From Rahnella rivi (lineage in GTDB: Bacteria; Pseudomonadota; Gammaproteobacteria; Enterobacterales; Enterobacteriaceae): a DNA stretch of 64,000 nt. The stretch covers positions 81,627 through 145,626 of the forward strand of contig NZ_JAFMOX010000052.1 of the NCBI RefSeq assembly GCF_019049655.1, given 5' to 3'. Shown piece after piece: positions 56,248-64,000 of this stretch (its first letter is position 1; each line of letters begins with the position of its first letter). The notes under the pieces were generated by a model that searched no databases, was not told the DNA's origin, and saw only the letters and a list, made by a program, of their open reading frames with translations. Made by a program: the position numbers and the translations under genes.

Positions 56248-56298
56248 CCGCATGGCCTGACCTGCACGAATTCGTGCACATAATCAGAATGCAAAAAA

Positions 56299-56328
56299 CC
56301 CGCTTAAGTTTCCTTAAGCGGGCTTTTC
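56299..56328. terminator. bidirectional terminator between HigA-like gene and tRNA-Asn
   Basis: CCCGCTTAAG (56299-56308) and CTTAAGCGGG (56313-56322), with As on the left and Ts on the right, so it can end the antitoxin operon and the minus-strand tRNA. Confidence 0.85.
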
Positions 56329-56333
56329 TAATT

Positions 56334-56409
56334 TGGCTCCTCTGACTGGACTCGAACCAGTGACATACGGATTAACAGTCCGCCGTTCTACCGACTGAAC
56401 TACAGAGGA
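56334..56409 (-). tRNA. tRNA-Asn (GTT)
   Basis: A 76-nt cloverleaf on the minus strand: 5' TCCTCTGTAGTTCAGTCGG ... anticodon loop CTGTTAA ... GGTTCGAGTCC ... 3' CCA encoded. Acceptor arms TCCTCTG/CAGAGGA pair perfectly. Anticodon GTT reads AAC/AAU. Confidence 0.97.
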
Positions 56410-56730
56410 ATCGTTTGAACGGGGCGAATAATAACGACTGCCCGTGGGCATGTCAAAGGGTTAACGAAAAAAGATGACCGACTGCTTTCTTAATATCCAA
56501 CCTGTTGACTATTAAGACAAAGTGATTGATTCCTTGTCCTCAAATTGCCTTATCTGCCTCTGCGTGCGCGGAGGATGCACTAAAAGTACACACAAGCTGC
56601 CTGTTTGTTGTGCACCTCTCGCTCATCCGGCGGTTCTGTAAAAGGACCAGGCCGGGTTTTTAGCGACTTTCCGGCCTGAACGCCCCCTGATTCAAGATCT
56701 GCTGCACAAATTTCACTCATTTCTCGGGGT

Positions 56731-56746
56731 TGGCACACCCCGTGCA
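56731..56746 (+). promoter_or_regulatory. sigma-54-type promoter before the RpiR-ddp cluster
   Basis: TGGCACACCCCGTGCA matches TGGCACG-N4-TTGCA with the -24 GG and the -12 GC at exact spacing. It is 59 bases before the RpiR gene. Upstream TGCAC-containing half sites (56576 and 56611) could bind NtrC, but this is weak. The E. coli ddp operon is also nitrogen-controlled, which agrees. The rest of 56410-56804 holds no gene. Confidence 0.7.
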
Positions 56747-56804
56747 TTGTTATTTAACTAACAAGAGCTAATTTTATGACAATAAAGCAACACGGAGTTA
56801 ACCA

Positions 56805-57677
56805 ATGCAGCCAGCGCAGGATGTGATTGAACAAATCGAAGCCTCGTTCGCCGTGCAGACGCCAACCGGCAAGCGCATCGCCAGTTATCTGCTGGCAAAT
56901 CTGGCGCAGATCCCGTTTGAGACGGCGGACAGCATCGCGCGTAGCGCAGCGACCAGCGGCATTTCCGTCGGGCGTTATCTGCGCAGCCTCGGCTATCGCA
57001 ATCTGGATCACTTCAAGCAAACGCTGCGCCTGCAAAGTGGCACCGCCTATCAGCCGTGGGTGGTGACCGACCGCCTTGGCGCATATCGCGAGCGCAGCAA
57101 ACAGCCGCAGCAGGAAAAGCTCCGGCAGTCACTGACGCTCGAACTTGAAGCCATCAATCATGTGTATCAGCTGGCACAGAGCGACAGCTTTGCGCAGATC
57201 AGCCGGCGTCTGGCCGATGCGGAGGCCGTATTCATTCTCGGGATCCAGTCCGTGCGCGGCATTGCCAACAATTTCTCCAGTTATCTCGAATACTTACGCC
57301 CGAAAGTCTATTTCGCCGACGGCCTTTCCGGCACCTATGTTGAATCGCTGAATTCGGAATTCGCGCAGCCTTATCTGGTGGTCACCGACACCCGTGCGTA
57401 TTCAAAAATGGCGCAAACCTATTGCGAAGCGGCCTGCGAACGCGGGCTGAATGTCGCGCTGATCACCGACATTTACTGCCCGTGGGCGCGCGATTATCCG
57501 GTGGATTTGTTGCAGGTGAAAACCGACACCGGCCAGTTCTGGGATTCGATGGCGCCACTCAGTTGCCTGTTCAATCTGCTGTGTTCGGCGGTGCTCGAAC
57601 TGCGCGGTAACGACGTGGAGCAGCGTCTGGCCAATAACCGGATTTTACAAAAACAGCTCGGACAATTTGAATCCTAA
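56805..57677 (+). CDS. RpiR/MurR-family regulator
   Basis: A 290-aa regulator. An N-terminal RpiR helix-turn-helix spans about 1-75 (QIPFETADSIARSAATSGISVGRYLRSLGYRNLDHFK), and a SIS sugar-phosphate-binding domain at about 115-270 (ADAEAVFILGIQSVRGIANNFSSYL). GGAGTT precedes the ATG. Its gene is 27 bases upstream of ddpX on the same strand, so it may respond to a peptidoglycan-derived ligand and control the cluster. The ligand is not known. Confidence 0.9.
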   Translation: MQPAQDVIEQIEASFAVQTPTGKRIASYLLANLAQIPFETADSIARSAATSGISVGRYLRSLGYRNLDHFKQTLRLQSGTAYQPWVVTDRLGAYRERSKQPQQEKLRQSLTLELEAINHVYQLAQSDSFAQISRRLADAEAVFILGIQSVRGIANNFSSYLEYLRPKVYFADGLSGTYVESLNSEFAQPYLVVTDTRAYSKMAQTYCEAACERGLNVALITDIYCPWARDYPVDLLQVKTDTGQFWDSMAPLSCLFNLLCSAVLELRGNDVEQRLANNRILQKQLGQFES

Positions 57678-57704
57678 CCTTCACACCAGCGGACAGATTT
57701 ATTG

Positions 57705-58286
57705 ATGAACACAAAAACACCTGATATCGCCCTGATCGATCTGGCAGAGGTTTTACCCGATGCCGTCATCGACCTGAAATATGCCACGGCAGATAACCTG
57801 ACCGGTCAGCCGATTTATCGCGAATCGCGCTGCCTGTTACACCCTGATGCGGCTGCTGCACTGGTGCGCTGTAACCAGGTGGCAAAACTGGCCGGCTTTA
57901 CCCTGAAAATTTACGACGCTTACCGGCCACAGGCGGCGCAGGCCTATTTGTGGGCGGCCTTTCCAAACCCGGATTATGTGGTGGATATCAGACTCGGTTC
58001 GCACCACAGCCGCGGGGTGGCGGTGGATCTGACCCTGCTGGATGAGCAGGGCAACGTGGTGGATATGGGCGCGGGCTTTGATGAAATGACCGAAGTCTCG
58101 CACCCGTTTTATCCGGATTTACCGCCGCACATTCAGCGTAACCGCCTGTTGCTCAACGCCGTGATGGCGGCGGGCGGCTTTAAAGGTATCACCAGCGAGT
58201 GGTGGCACTTTGAATTACCGGATGCCAAAACGTATCCGTTGTTGGAAGAGCGGTTCGGCTGCTTTCCGCCGGTGAATGCCGCGTAA
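57705..58286 (+). CDS. ddpX: D-alanyl-D-alanine dipeptidase
   Basis: A 193-aa VanX/DdpX zinc dipeptidase, the length of E. coli DdpX. The metal site SHHSRGVAVD (H101, D108) and the SEWWH box (E165, H168) are complete, and Arg73 in DAYRPQ is in place. It splits D-Ala-D-Ala for nitrogen or carbon, in the cytosol. I used the ATG at 57705; a TTG directly upstream is less likely. Confidence 0.95.
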   Translation: MNTKTPDIALIDLAEVLPDAVIDLKYATADNLTGQPIYRESRCLLHPDAAAALVRCNQVAKLAGFTLKIYDAYRPQAAQAYLWAAFPNPDYVVDIRLGSHHSRGVAVDLTLLDEQGNVVDMGAGFDEMTEVSHPFYPDLPPHIQRNRLLLNAVMAAGGFKGITSEWWHFELPDAKTYPLLEERFGCFPPVNAA

Positions 58287-58333
58287 TCATTGCACGTCTC
58301 TTATCACTTTTTGACAGAGCCAGGAGTTCTCCG

Positions 58334-59911
58334 ATGAGCAACACAGCAATCAACACGTTCCGCAAAAATACCAAGACACAGATCGCCGGTGCCATTTTTC
58401 TGGCCTTGTCAGGCTTAAGTTTTGCCGCCCAGGCCGCCGTGCCGAAAGACATGCTGGTGATTGGTAAAGCGGCGGATCCGCAAACGCTGGATCCGGCGGT
58501 GACCATTGACAACAACGACTGGACGGTGACCTATCCGGCGTATCAGCGTCTGGTGCAGTACAAAACCGAAGACGGTAAAGGCTCAACGCAGGTGGAAGGC
58601 GATCTGGCGGCAAGCTGGACGGCTTCACCCGATCAACTGGTCTGGACCTTCAAACTCAAGCCCGGCGCCAAATTTGACGATGGCACCGACGTCAATGCCG
58701 ACGCGGTGAAATGGTCCTTTGAGCGTCTGATGAAGATCGGTCAGGGTCCGTCGGAAGCTTTCCCGAAAGACATGACGGTGACGGTGGTGGATCCCATGAC
58801 GGTCACCTTTACGCTGAAAACGCCGTTCGCGCCATTCCTCTACACGCTGGCCAATGACGGCGCAGGCATCGTCAACCCGGCGATTGCCAAAGCCAATCCT
58901 GCCGACGAAGGTAAGGCGTGGCTGGCCGGTCATACCGCCGGTTCCGGCCCTTACAAGCTGGATCGCTGGCAGAAAGGTCAGCAACTGGTGCTGGTACCGA
59001 ACCCGCACTACAACGGCGCGAAACCGGCGTTCAAACGCGTGACCGTGAAAATTATCGGTGAAAGCGCCACCCGCCGCCTGCAGCTGTCGCGTGGCGATCT
59101 GGATATCGCCGATTCCCTGCCGATGGATCAGCTGGCGGCACTGAAGAAAGAGGGCAACGTTGCTGTCGAGGAATTCCCGTCGCTGCGCGTGACCTATCTC
59201 TATCTCAATAATGCCAAAACGCCGCTCAATCAGGTGGATTTACGCCGCGCGATTTCCTCAGCCGTGGATTATCAGGGCATGGTGAAAGGCATTCTCGGTG
59301 GCAATGCCAAACAGATGCGCGGGCCAATTCCTGAGGGCATGTGGGGCTTCGACCCGACGGCGAAGCAATACACCTTAGATCTGACGCAGGCGAAATCCGA
59401 TCTGGAGAAAGTCAAAGAGAAACCGAAGACGCTGGATTTCCTGTATTCCGATAACGATCCGAACTGGGAATCTATCGCGCTTGCCGTGCAGGCGAGCCTC
59501 GGTCAGGCCGGTATCAACGTGAAGCTGGAAAAACTGGCAAATGCCACCATGCGCGACCGCATCGGGCAGGGCGATTACGACATCTCCATCGGTAACTGGA
59601 GCCCGGATTTCGCTGACCCGTACATGTTCATGAACTACTGGTTTGAGTCCGATAAAAAAGGCCTGCCGGGTAACCGTTCTTTCTACGCCAATCCTGAGGT
59701 CGATGCCTTACTGAAAAAAGCGGTGTCGGTGACCGATCAGAAAGAGCGTACTGGTTACTACCAGCAGGCGCAGAAAATCGTTATCGACGAAGCGGCGTAC
59801 GTTTACCTGTTCCAGAAAAACTATCAGGTGGCGATGAACAAAGACGTGAAAGGCTTTGTTTTCAACCCGATGCTGGAGCAGGTGTTTAACGTGGGGCAAA
59901 TGCACAAGTAA
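58334..59911 (+). CDS. ddpA: dipeptide ABC transporter periplasmic binding protein
   Basis: A 525-aa SBP_bac_5 protein. The signal peptide ends FAAQA|AVPKD. The mature part opens VPKDMLVIGKAADPQTLDPA and is close to E. coli DdpA throughout (QLVLVPNPHY, RRLQLSRGDLDIAD, GNWSPDFADPYMFMNYWFES). GGAG precedes the ATG. Binds D-Ala-D-Ala or related dipeptides. Confidence 0.95.
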   Translation: MSNTAINTFRKNTKTQIAGAIFLALSGLSFAAQAAVPKDMLVIGKAADPQTLDPAVTIDNNDWTVTYPAYQRLVQYKTEDGKGSTQVEGDLAASWTASPDQLVWTFKLKPGAKFDDGTDVNADAVKWSFERLMKIGQGPSEAFPKDMTVTVVDPMTVTFTLKTPFAPFLYTLANDGAGIVNPAIAKANPADEGKAWLAGHTAGSGPYKLDRWQKGQQLVLVPNPHYNGAKPAFKRVTVKIIGESATRRLQLSRGDLDIADSLPMDQLAALKKEGNVAVEEFPSLRVTYLYLNNAKTPLNQVDLRRAISSAVDYQGMVKGILGGNAKQMRGPIPEGMWGFDPTAKQYTLDLTQAKSDLEKVKEKPKTLDFLYSDNDPNWESIALAVQASLGQAGINVKLEKLANATMRDRIGQGDYDISIGNWSPDFADPYMFMNYWFESDKKGLPGNRSFYANPEVDALLKKAVSVTDQKERTGYYQQAQKIVIDEAAYVYLFQKNYQVAMNKDVKGFVFNPMLEQVFNVGQMHK

Positions 59912-59973
59912 CAGCGGCATCATTCACGAAAGCCCCTTTCAGGATCTGAAGGGGGTTTTACGGGGAAAACACT

Positions 59974-60990
59974 ATGACTTTTTGGACGTTGATCCGCCAG
60001 CGCTGCTGGGGCCTGATACTGGTGATGGCGGGCGTTTGCGTGATCACTTTTATCATCTCGCACATGATCCCCGGTGATCCGGCGCGGTTACTGGCGGGCG
60101 ATCGCGCAAGTAATGAAATGGTCGAACATATCCGTGAACAGCTCGGGCTGAACCAGCCGCTGTATGTACAGTTTTTCCGTTATGTCAGTGATTTGCTGCA
60201 CGGTGATTTGGGCACGTCGATCCGCACCGGACGTCCGGTGCTGGAAGACCTGAAAGCCTTCTTCCCGGCGACGCTGGAGCTTGCGGTCAGCGCCCTGTTT
60301 CTGGCGATTGTGCTTGGCATTCCGCTGGGCGTGTTGTCGGCGGTATACCAGAATAAATTTCCCGATCATCTGGTGCGTTTGCTTTCCGTACTGGGCATTT
60401 CCACGCCTGCATTCTGGCTGGGGCTGGGCGTCATCATCCTGTTTTACGGCCATCTGAACCTGCTGCCGGGCGGCGGAAGGCTCGACGACTGGCTGGATCC
60501 TCCGGCTGATATCACCGGTTTTTATGTGCTCGACTCCCTGCTGACCGGCAACTGGGAGACGTTCTGGAACAGTCTGCAACATCTGGCGATGCCCGCGCTG
60601 ACGCTGGCGTTCGTCCATATGGGCATCGTGGCGCGGCAAATTCGCTCGGCGATGCTGGAGCAACTGAATGAAGATTATATCCGCACGGCGCGTGCCAACG
60701 GGCTTTCGCGCTGGCGGGTGATCCTCAGCCACGCCTTGCCGAACGCGCTGATCCCGTCGGTGACGGTGCTCGGGCTGGCGATGGGCGATTTACTCTACGG
60801 CGCGGTGCTGACCGAAACCGTTTTTGCCTGGCCGGGTATGGGCGCGTACGTGGTGAATTCGATTCAGGCGCTGGATTTCCCGGCGGTGATGGGCTTTGCG
60901 GTGGTGGTGTCGTTTGCGTACGTCATCGTCAATTTGTGTGTGGATTTACTGTATGTGTGGATCGATCCGCGCATTGGCCGTGAGGGGTGA
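59974..60990 (+). CDS. ddpB: dipeptide ABC permease (DppB-type)
   Basis: A 338-aa permease with six helices. The ATPase loop RSAMLEQLNEDYIRTARANGLSRWRVILSHALPNALIPSV is standard. N-terminus MTFWTLIRQRCWGLILVM. A GGGG-rich site lies upstream. Overall order and size match DdpB. Three bases separate it from the next gene. Confidence 0.95.
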   Translation: MTFWTLIRQRCWGLILVMAGVCVITFIISHMIPGDPARLLAGDRASNEMVEHIREQLGLNQPLYVQFFRYVSDLLHGDLGTSIRTGRPVLEDLKAFFPATLELAVSALFLAIVLGIPLGVLSAVYQNKFPDHLVRLLSVLGISTPAFWLGLGVIILFYGHLNLLPGGGRLDDWLDPPADITGFYVLDSLLTGNWETFWNSLQHLAMPALTLAFVHMGIVARQIRSAMLEQLNEDYIRTARANGLSRWRVILSHALPNALIPSVTVLGLAMGDLLYGAVLTETVFAWPGMGAYVVNSIQALDFPAVMGFAVVVSFAYVIVNLCVDLLYVWIDPRIGREG

Positions 60991-60993
60991 GGC

Positions 60994-61905
60994 ATGTCTG
61001 TGATTGAACCGGGCGTCAATAATCACCGGGCCGATATCGTGGCACCGGACGTCAAACCGCGTTTCGCCAGCTGGCGGCGCACATTTCATCTGCTGAGCCG
61101 CAGCCCGCTGACCCTGCTCGGGCTGGCGATCATGCTGATCGTACTTTTCATCATGATTTTCTCGCCGTGGCTGGTACCGCATGACCCGAACGCCATCAGT
61201 CTGACCGACCGGCTGCAGGCACCTTCCGCGCTGCACTGGTTTGGCACTGATGAAGTCGGGCGCGATCTGTTCAGCCGCGTGTTGATTGGCAGCCAGCAGT
61301 CGGTCGCGGCAGGGCTGGCGGTGGTGATTATCGCGGGCAGCATTGGCTCGTTGCTCGGCTGTTTTTCCGGCGTGGTCGGCGGTCTTGTGGATGCGCTGAT
61401 CATGCGCTGCATGGACATCATGCTCTCGGTGCCGTCGCTGGTATTAACCATGGCGCTGGCCGCCGCGCTCGGGCCAAGTCTGTTTAACGCCATGCTGGCG
61501 ATTGCCGTGGTGCGCATTCCATTTTATGTGCGGCTGGCGCGCGGGCAAACGCTGATGCTGCGCCATCAGGCATATATGCAGGCCACGCGCACATTCGGCG
61601 CGTCGCGCTGGCATCTGATTACCTGGCACGTTTTACGCAACGTTATGCCGCCGCTGGTGGTGCAGGCTTCACTGGATATCGGCACCTCGATCCTGATGGC
61701 GGCGACGCTCGGCTTTATCGGCCTCGGTGCGCAGCAACCGACCGCAGAATGGGGCGCAATGGTGTCTAACGGCCGCAATTACATTCTTGATCAGTGGTGG
61801 TATTCGGCATTCCCCGGCGTGGCGATCCTGATCACCGCCACCGGTTTTAACCTGTTCGGCGACGGTCTGCGCGACCTGCTGGATCCGAAAAGCAGAGGGC
61901 GCTGA
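60994..61905 (+). CDS. ddpC: dipeptide ABC permease (DppC-type)
   Basis: A 303-aa permease. A cytoplasmic N-terminus of about 35 residues precedes six helices (first at about 43-65). WFGTDEVGRDLFSRVLIGSQQSV and RHQAYMQATRTFGASRWHLITWHVLRNVMPP are family signatures. Size and position match DdpC. Confidence 0.95.
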   Translation: MSVIEPGVNNHRADIVAPDVKPRFASWRRTFHLLSRSPLTLLGLAIMLIVLFIMIFSPWLVPHDPNAISLTDRLQAPSALHWFGTDEVGRDLFSRVLIGSQQSVAAGLAVVIIAGSIGSLLGCFSGVVGGLVDALIMRCMDIMLSVPSLVLTMALAAALGPSLFNAMLAIAVVRIPFYVRLARGQTLMLRHQAYMQATRTFGASRWHLITWHVLRNVMPPLVVQASLDIGTSILMAATLGFIGLGAQQPTAEWGAMVSNGRNYILDQWWYSAFPGVAILITATGFNLFGDGLRDLLDPKSRGR

Positions 61906-61906
61906 C

Positions 61907-62926
61907 ATGACTGAGCAAACCCACGGGCCGGTACTGGAAATTGACAAGTTGCAGCTGGTCTTTCCGGTTTACGGCGGCGAAGTAAAAGCACTGAATCAGG
62001 TGTCACTGTCGGTCAGTGCCGGTGAAATTGTCGGCGTGGTCGGTGAGTCCGGTTCGGGCAAATCGGTCACCGCGATGATGGCGATGCGCCTGTTGCCGCC
62101 CGACGGTTTTACCGTCACCGGCGGCGAATTACGCATGCTCGGCACCGACGTGGTGCGCGCCAGTGAAGAGCAGATGCGTACTTTGCGCGGCGCACGCGTC
62201 GCGATGATTTTTCAGGAGCCGATGAACGCCCTGAACCCGACGCGCAAAATTGGCCGTCAGATGTGCGAAGTTATCTGCCTGCATCAGAAACTCAGCAAGG
62301 CGCAGGCGTGGCAAAAAGCCATCGGGTTACTCGATGACATGCAGATCGCCGACGCTGAGCAGGTGATGACCCGCTATCCGTTTGAACTCTCCGGCGGTAT
62401 GCGCCAGCGGGTGTTAATCGCCATGGCCTTTTCCTGCGAGCCGGAACTGATCATCGCCGACGAACCGACGACGGCGCTGGATGTCACGGTGCAGCGTCAG
62501 GTACTGCGGTTACTCCAGCGCAAAGCCCGCGCCAGCGGCACCGCCGTGTTATTTATCACCCATGACATGGCGGTGGTGTCGCAGCTGTGCGACCGGGTTT
62601 ACGTGATGTATGCCGGGCACGTGATCGAAAGCGGCAATACCACGGATGTGATCGACACGCCGTCGCACCCGTATTCCATCGGCCTGTTGCAGGCGGCCCC
62701 GGAAAACGGTACCCCCCGCAGCCTGCTGAAAGCCATTCCCGGCACGGTGCCGAATCTGTCAAAACTGCCACAGGGCTGTGCGTTTCGCGGGCGGTGTCAT
62801 TATGCCGATGACCGCTGTTTCACCACGCCGGAACTTACCCCGCTGGCCCGGCATCCGCAGCAATCCGTTGCCTGCTGGCATCCGCAGCGTGAAATCCGCA
62901 TCCAGCCGATTGAGGAGCTTTCCTGA
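61907..62926 (+). CDS. ddpD: dipeptide ABC ATPase (DppD-type)
   Basis: A 339-aa OppD/DppD-type ATPase. Walker [12 protein letters not shown], signature LSGGMRQR, Walker [15 protein letters not shown]-terminal CxxR...C iron-sulphur/oligopeptide-transporter motif appears in [15 protein letters not shown]. It overlaps ddpF by one base. Confidence 0.95.
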   Translation: MTEQTHGPVLEIDKLQLVFPVYGGEVKALNQVSLSVSAGEIVGVVGESGSGKSVTAMMAMRLLPPDGFTVTGGELRMLGTDVVRASEEQMRTLRGARVAMIFQEPMNALNPTRKIGRQMCEVICLHQKLSKAQAWQKAIGLLDDMQIADAEQVMTRYPFELSGGMRQRVLIAMAFSCEPELIIADEPTTALDVTVQRQVLRLLQRKARASGTAVLFITHDMAVVSQLCDRVYVMYAGHVIESGNTTDVIDTPSHPYSIGLLQAAPENGTPRSLLKAIPGTVPNLSKLPQGCAFRGRCHYADDRCFTTPELTPLARHPQQSVACWHPQREIRIQPIEELS

Positions 62927-63882
62927 TGATTGATGAAGCGTTAGTCGAACTCCAGGATGTGCGCGTACGTTTTCCCGCAAGCTTTAACTGGCGCGGTAAA
63001 CCGACCGGTTATGTGCATGCGCTGAACGGGCTGGATCTCAATATTATCCGTGGCGAAACCTTAGGGATTGTCGGCGAATCCGGCTGCGGAAAGAGCACGC
63101 TGGCACAATTACTGATGGGATTACAAAAGCCGAGCAGCGGGGAAATCCACCGCGCGCGCCACGACAATTCATGGTTTGGTTCCGGGATGCAGATGGTGTT
63201 TCAGGATCCGCAATCGTCGCTGGATCCGCGTCTGCCTGTCTGGCGGATCATCACCGAGCCGGTGTTCGTGCAAAAACACAACAGCAGCCGCGAACGTCGT
63301 GAACTGGCCGCCACGCTGGCGGAACAGGTAGGCATCCGCAAGGAATATCTCGACCGTCTGCCGCATGAATTTTCCGGCGGTCAGCGTCAGCGTATATCCA
63401 TCGCCCGCGCGTTATCTTCAGAGCCAGACATCATTGTGCTGGATGAACCGACCTCCGCGCTGGATATTTCGGTACAGGCGCAAATCCTCAATTTGCTGGT
63501 AGAACTGCAACGCCAGCGCAACCTGACCTACGTGCTGATTTCTCATAACGTATCCGTCGTGCGCCACATGAGCGACCGCGTGGCGGTGATGTATCTGGGG
63601 CAAATCGTGGAACTGGGCGCAGCAGAAAAAGTGCTGACCGAACCGCAGCATCCCTATACCCGGTTGCTGCTCGATTCCGTTCCCCGCGCGGGACGTGCGC
63701 TTGATGACGGAATAGTGGATAAGAAAGGGGAGTTACCCAGTAACCGAAATCTGCCGATGGGGTGTTATTTCCGCGAACGCTGCCCGCTGGCCGGCGACGG
63801 CTGCCAGATGCCGCAGGATCTTGTCTGCGGGGCAGATGGGGTGGTGGCGAGATGTCATCGGGTTATGTCGGGGCGGGTCTAA
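62926..63882 (+). CDS. ddpF: dipeptide ABC ATPase (DppF-type)
   Basis: A 318-aa OppF/DppF-type ATPase. Walker A GESGCGKSTLA, signature FSGGQRQR, Walker B IIVLDEPTSALD, and C-terminal CYFRERCPLAGDGC. It is the last gene of the cluster; TAA-like stop at 63882, then a T-run (63889-63894). The gene is complete. Confidence 0.95.
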   Translation: MIDEALVELQDVRVRFPASFNWRGKPTGYVHALNGLDLNIIRGETLGIVGESGCGKSTLAQLLMGLQKPSSGEIHRARHDNSWFGSGMQMVFQDPQSSLDPRLPVWRIITEPVFVQKHNSSRERRELAATLAEQVGIRKEYLDRLPHEFSGGQRQRISIARALSSEPDIIVLDEPTSALDISVQAQILNLLVELQRQRNLTYVLISHNVSVVRHMSDRVAVMYLGQIVELGAAEKVLTEPQHPYTRLLLDSVPRAGRALDDGIVDKKGELPSNRNLPMGCYFRERCPLAGDGCQMPQDLVCGADGVVARCHRVMSGRV

Positions 63883-63964
63883 AGACGCTTTTTTAATTTC
63901 AAAATCGTGGGTTGCCATCCACATGGGCCTTAAGGTCAAAACCGTGGGCGTCGGCCCACACCGA

Positions 63965-63998
63965 CTTGGGGGGCGGCATATCGCCGCCGCCCCCCAAG
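63965..63998. repeat. perfect GC-rich palindrome at window end
   Basis: CTTGGGGGGCGGC (63965-63977) and GCCGCCCCCCAAG (63986-63998) pair perfectly over 13 bases around an 8-base loop. A second stem GTGGG/CCCAC lies nearby at about 63945-63960. It looks like an intergenic REP/BIME-type repeat; its right context is outside the window. Confidence 0.6.
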
Positions 63999-64000
63999 AC

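Noticed and set aside
55200..56409. Direct repeat of the tRNA-Asn 3' end as an attachment site
   Set aside because: I looked for a second copy of the tRNA 3' sequence to the left and found none in this window.

Overview
The window looks like the chromosome of an Enterobacterales bacterium. The evidence is a phage-shock operon in the order pspF / pspABCD-ycjX-ycjF, a RyhB small RNA with the enterobacterial core sequence, and hemB, livKHMGF, opgB and a ddpXABCDF dipeptide cluster. The gene content fits the Yersiniaceae side (Rahnella or Serratia-like), but I cannot fix the genus from sequence alone.

Layout. 0.3-1.7 kb is a metal-homeostasis corner: a COG0523 zinc GTPase behind a perfect Zur palindrome, then ryhB with Fur boxes. 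1.7-7.1 kb is the psp envelope-stress regulon (pspF divergent from the sigma-54 operon). 7.1-11.2 kb is a microcin-type locus: a 63-aa double-glycine-leader peptide divergent from an HlyD-like adaptor and a C39-peptidase ABC exporter. hemB follows. 12.5-35 kb is accessory DNA. It holds an AT-rich defence block (PD-(D/E)xK-like nuclease, HerA ATPase, SIR2-like protein, frameshifted tyrosine recombinase, HHWWPQ-type hypothetical protein). Small metabolic genes follow, then a flavoenzyme cluster (two Old Yellow Enzymes, one amber-interrupted; a luciferase-like monooxygenase; EthD and SnoaL/NTF2-fold proteins; a LysR regulator) and a GGDEF protein. Several gene relics and a dispersed palindromic repeat family are scattered through it. 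35-41.3 kb is an MFS pump, a TetR regulator and an RND adaptor/pump. 41.5-42.4 kb has two lipoproteins.

42.9-47.9 kb is livKHMGF (branched-chain amino acid uptake). 48.3-50.7 kb is opgB. 50.9-54.9 kb is a MetQNI-like ABC importer facing a FAD amine oxidase-like gene that carries MetJ boxes. 55-56.4 kb has a hok-type type I toxin, a HigBA-type toxin-antitoxin pair with tandem operators, and tRNA-Asn(GTT). 56.7-63.9 kb is a sigma-54-type promoter, an RpiR regulator and ddpXABCDF (D-Ala-D-Ala hydrolysis and dipeptide import). The window ends in a perfect GC-rich palindrome.

The most interesting parts are the nuclease-HerA-SIR2 block, where two known kinds of HerA partner flank one ATPase; the microcin-like locus without a visible immunity gene; a short candidate small RNA with a CRP-type site at 34.0-34.1 kb; and the pattern of in-frame amber codons in the accessory region. 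Domain and family assignments come from reading the translated sequences; no database search was run.
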